From CAYJLC01 sp044426355 (GTDB lineage Bacteria; Bacillota; Clostridia; Oscillospirales; Butyricicoccaceae): a stretch of 15,554 nucleotides of DNA. The stretch spans positions 1-15,554 of the forward strand of contig JAWXUO010000045.1 in assembly GCA_044426355.1 (NCBI GenBank), in the 5' to 3' direction. This document shows positions 13,517 to 15,554 of the stretch, piece by piece; within the stretch, counting starts at the first letter, position 1, and each line of letters begins with the position of its first letter. A program made the translations under genes and the position numbers. A model generated the notes under the pieces. The model did no database searches and was not told the DNA's origin. It saw nothing but the letters and a program-made list of their open reading frames with translations.

Positions 13517-14260
13517 ATGGAGCATACAAATATTGCATTTAAAGTGCATGATTTAACCGTTGCGTATAATTCTAACCCTGTTTTATGGGATATAGATATG
13601 GAAATTCCTACAGGTAGTCTTGCGTGCATAGTAGGTCCAAATGGAGCAGGGAAAACTACTCTTATAAAAACTGCGTTGGGGCTTATTAAACCAGTTACAG
13701 GGCATGTTCATTTTCCGAGTTTAGAAGTTAATACTACTGATATTGCCTATGTTCCACAAAGCAGTAGTGTTGACTGGGATTTTCCAGCTTCTGTACTAGA
13801 TATAGTTTTAATGGGGCGATATGGTCATCTTGGTTTGTTTAAAAGACCTAAAGAAAATGACAAAAAAATTGCACTAAACGCATTGAAATTAGTTGGTATG
13901 CAAGATTATTCTTCTCGCCAAATAAACAAACTTTCTGGGGGACAAAAACAACGTGTTTTTTTAGCTCGTGCGTTAGCTCAAGAAGCGAAAATATACTTTT
14001 TAGACGAACCTTTTAAAGGTGTTGATGTAAAAACTGAAAAAGCTATAATCGAAATTTTAAAAGATTTAAAGTCGAAAGGTAAAACTGTAATTGTAGTCCA
14101 TCATAATTTAAGCACTGTCAAAGAATATTTTGACTGGGTAACTCTTGTAAACCTTAGAATTATCAAAAACGGGCTAACTTCTGATGTTTTTACAGATGAA
14201 AATATACAAAAAACTTTTGGTGAGAGAAAACTTTTTGAAGAAAGGACTTTGTATAAATGA
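13517..14260 (+). CDS. Metal ABC transporter ATP-binding protein (MntB/TroB-like)
   Basis: The 247-residue ATPase has Walker A GPNGAGKTT (about residues 38-46), Q-loop VPQSSSVDWDFPASV (the SVDWDFP sequence is typical of Mn/Zn-type transporters), signature LSGGQKQR, Walker B IYFLDEPF and H-loop VVHHNL. It powers uptake through the downstream permeases at the inner face of the membrane. It starts 25 bp after the binding-protein gene, with AAAGGA 5 bases before the ATG. Its last 4 bases overlap the permease start (ATGA), indicating translational coupling in one operon. Confidence 0.95.
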   Translation: MEHTNIAFKVHDLTVAYNSNPVLWDIDMEIPTGSLACIVGPNGAGKTTLIKTALGLIKPVTGHVHFPSLEVNTTDIAYVPQSSSVDWDFPASVLDIVLMGRYGHLGLFKRPKENDKKIALNALKLVGMQDYSSRQINKLSGGQKQRVFLARALAQEAKIYFLDEPFKGVDVKTEKAIIEILKDLKSKGKTVIVVHHNLSTVKEYFDWVTLVNLRIIKNGLTSDVFTDENIQKTFGERKLFEERTLYK

Positions 14261-15162
14261 ATTTAAATTTTGCTTTGTTAAACGATTATACTTTTCAAAT
14301 AGTAGTTATAGGCTCAACTCTACTTGGAATTATTAGTGGTACGCTAGGTTGTTTTACAGTGCTACAAAAACAGAGCCTACTCGGCGATGGCGTGTCGCAT
14401 GCTACTTTGCCAGGAGTCGTTTTAGCGTTTATTTTAACAAATTCTAAAGATAATTCTGTGCTTTTAATAGGTGCGTTTATATCTGGCTTGATTTCAACGC
14501 TTGTTATAAATGGGATAACTAAATATTCTAAAATTAAATTCGACTCAGCACTATCGGCGACTTTATCGGTTTTCTTTGGGTTTGGTATGGCGTTGCTATC
14601 ATATTCTCAAAAAATACCTAATTCAAATCAAGCAGGGCTTAGCAATTTTATTTTTGGGCAGTCTGCATCTATGCTAAAAAAAGATGTGTATGTGCTGTTA
14701 ATTACAGGTTGCGTGTTGCTATTTATTGTGTTTCTTTTGTGGAAAGAGTTTAAATTGCTTAGTTTTGACCCTGAATATTTACAAACTATAGGTTTTTCTA
14801 CTAAAAAACTTAATATTTTACTTCTAACAATGATAGTTATCGCTATAGTTCTTGGAATACAAACGGTAGGAGTTATTTTAATGAGTGCTTTGTTGGTTTC
14901 TCCTGCAGTTTCTGCAAGGCAATGGACAGATAAACTGTCTACGATGGTAATTCTATCGGCAACTTTTGGAGCTTTTTCGAGCATTATGGGGACAATGATT
15001 AGTTCATCTACGAAAAATCTTGCAACAGGACCTGTAATTGTTATTTGTGCATCAATTATCACAGCATTTAGTGTGTTATTTGCACCAAAAAGAGGTGTTT
15101 TTGCAGTTATCATTCAAAGAAGAAAAAATAAGCGAAATTTTTTAAAGTTAGGAGTAAAATAA
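14257..15162 (+). CDS. Metal ABC transporter permease 1 (ABC-3 family, MntC/TroC-like)
   Basis: The 301-residue integral membrane protein of the ABC-3 family has about eight to nine hydrophobic segments. Family motifs are LGCFTVLQKQSLLGDGVSHATLPG (the coupling region near residues 29-52) and GVILMSALLVSPAVSARQW (about 205-223). A basic C-terminus (RRKNKRNFLK) probably faces the cytoplasm. It overlaps the ATPase gene by 4 bp, and the second permease gene starts one base after its stop. Two different permeases after a binding protein and an ATPase is the MntABCD/TroABCD layout, unlike ZnuABC, which has one. Confidence 0.94.
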   Translation: MNLNFALLNDYTFQIVVIGSTLLGIISGTLGCFTVLQKQSLLGDGVSHATLPGVVLAFILTNSKDNSVLLIGAFISGLISTLVINGITKYSKIKFDSALSATLSVFFGFGMALLSYSQKIPNSNQAGLSNFIFGQSASMLKKDVYVLLITGCVLLFIVFLLWKEFKLLSFDPEYLQTIGFSTKKLNILLLTMIVIAIVLGIQTVGVILMSALLVSPAVSARQWTDKLSTMVILSATFGAFSSIMGTMISSSTKNLATGPVIVICASIITAFSVLFAPKRGVFAVIIQRRKNKRNFLKLGVK

Positions 15163-15163
15163 G

Positions 15164-15554
15164 ATGTCTTTTGGTCTTGAAATTCAAATTATTGCTATAA
15201 TTACATCTGTTGCATGCTCTATTTTAGGTGTTTTTCTAATGCTTAGAGGTATGACGATGATAATAGACTCGATAACTCATACAATACTTCTTGGTATAGT
15301 TATTGCTTTTCTTATTACAAACGACTTGAAATCACCACTTTTGCTGGTTTTTGCAACTATCACAGGCGTTTTTACTGTGTGGCTTACAGAATTACTTGTT
15401 TCGTCTAAAATTGTTACAAAAGATTCGTCTATATCAATAATTTTTCCTTTGCTTTTCTCAATAGCGATTATATTAATTAGCAAATTTGCACGAAATACAC
15501 ATCTTTGTGTAGACACAGTTTTGCTAGGGGAGATTGCATCGAGAAGATCTACAT
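15164..15554 (+). CDS. Metal ABC transporter permease 2, 3' truncated by window end (MntD/TroD-like)
   Basis: An ATG at 15164 begins one base after the previous stop, with AGGAG about 9 bases upstream. The first 130 residues read MSFGLEIQIIAIITSVACSI with further hydrophobic segments and the motif LRGMTMIIDSITHTILLGIV, which matches the coupling region of ABC-3 permeases; VDTVLLGEIA is the matching second motif. The frame is open to the last base, so the gene continues beyond the window. The final residues after GEIA (SRRST) are less hydrophobic than the FxPF-type sequence expected there. It would form a heterodimeric channel with permease 1. Confidence 0.9.
   Translation, partial: MSFGLEIQIIAIITSVACSILGVFLMLRGMTMIIDSITHTILLGIVIAFLITNDLKSPLLLVFATITGVFTVWLTELLVSSKIVTKDSSISIIFPLLFSIAIILISKFARNTHLCVDTVLLGEIASRRST

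Overview
The window looks like chromosome of a low-GC, endospore-forming member of the Clostridia. The evidence is a full-length spo0A, AT-rich intergenic DNA, strong AAAGGAG ribosome-binding sites and sigma-A-type promoters with 17-bp spacers. BspA-type leucine-rich-repeat proteins and a many-PAS diguanylate cyclase fit a gut- or host-associated clostridium, but I cannot name the genus.

Layout, left to right. Positions 1-2259 (minus strand) hold a two-gene cluster of secreted LRR_5/BspA-like proteins. Positions 2588-4179 (plus) hold a metal-efflux operon: an ArsR/SmtB repressor with an intact alpha5 metal site, then an SO_0444-type permease whose central loop carries six 11-residue cysteine-rich repeats. 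Positions 4180-5232 hold spo0A with two inverted consensus 0A boxes upstream and a strong terminator downstream. Positions 5269-5980 are a long non-coding element with inverted-repeat arms. At 6012-7672 an hxlR-type regulator is divergent from an unrecognised zinc-ribbon, single-membrane-segment protein. Positions 7789-10551 (minus) encode a soluble diguanylate cyclase with two N-terminal PAS domains plus four homologous PAS-like modules. Positions 10728-11567 are a second copy of the non-coding element. At 11578-15554 a class I methyltransferase (minus) is divergent from a Mn/Zn-type ABC uptake operon: lipoprotein, ATPase, permease and a second permease cut by the window end.

How the genes fit together. 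Metal homeostasis appears twice, as efflux (ArsR plus Cys-rich permease) and uptake (MntABCD/TroABCD-like operon). The uptake promoter and the divergent methyltransferase promoter share one dyad, GTTAGCANTANCTAAY, just downstream of their -10 boxes, which suggests one repressor controls both. Spo0A probably regulates itself through its paired 0A boxes.

The most novel-looking material is the pair of non-coding elements. Each has outer repeat units of about 75 bp in tandem on both sides, inverted with respect to each other. Each also has subterminal 9-bp hairpins and a conserved core of about 350 bp without a shared ORF. The two copies differ by base changes that keep stems paired, so they may be a mobile structured RNA or a MITE-like family. 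No transposase, reverse transcriptase or CRISPR gene is present in the window.
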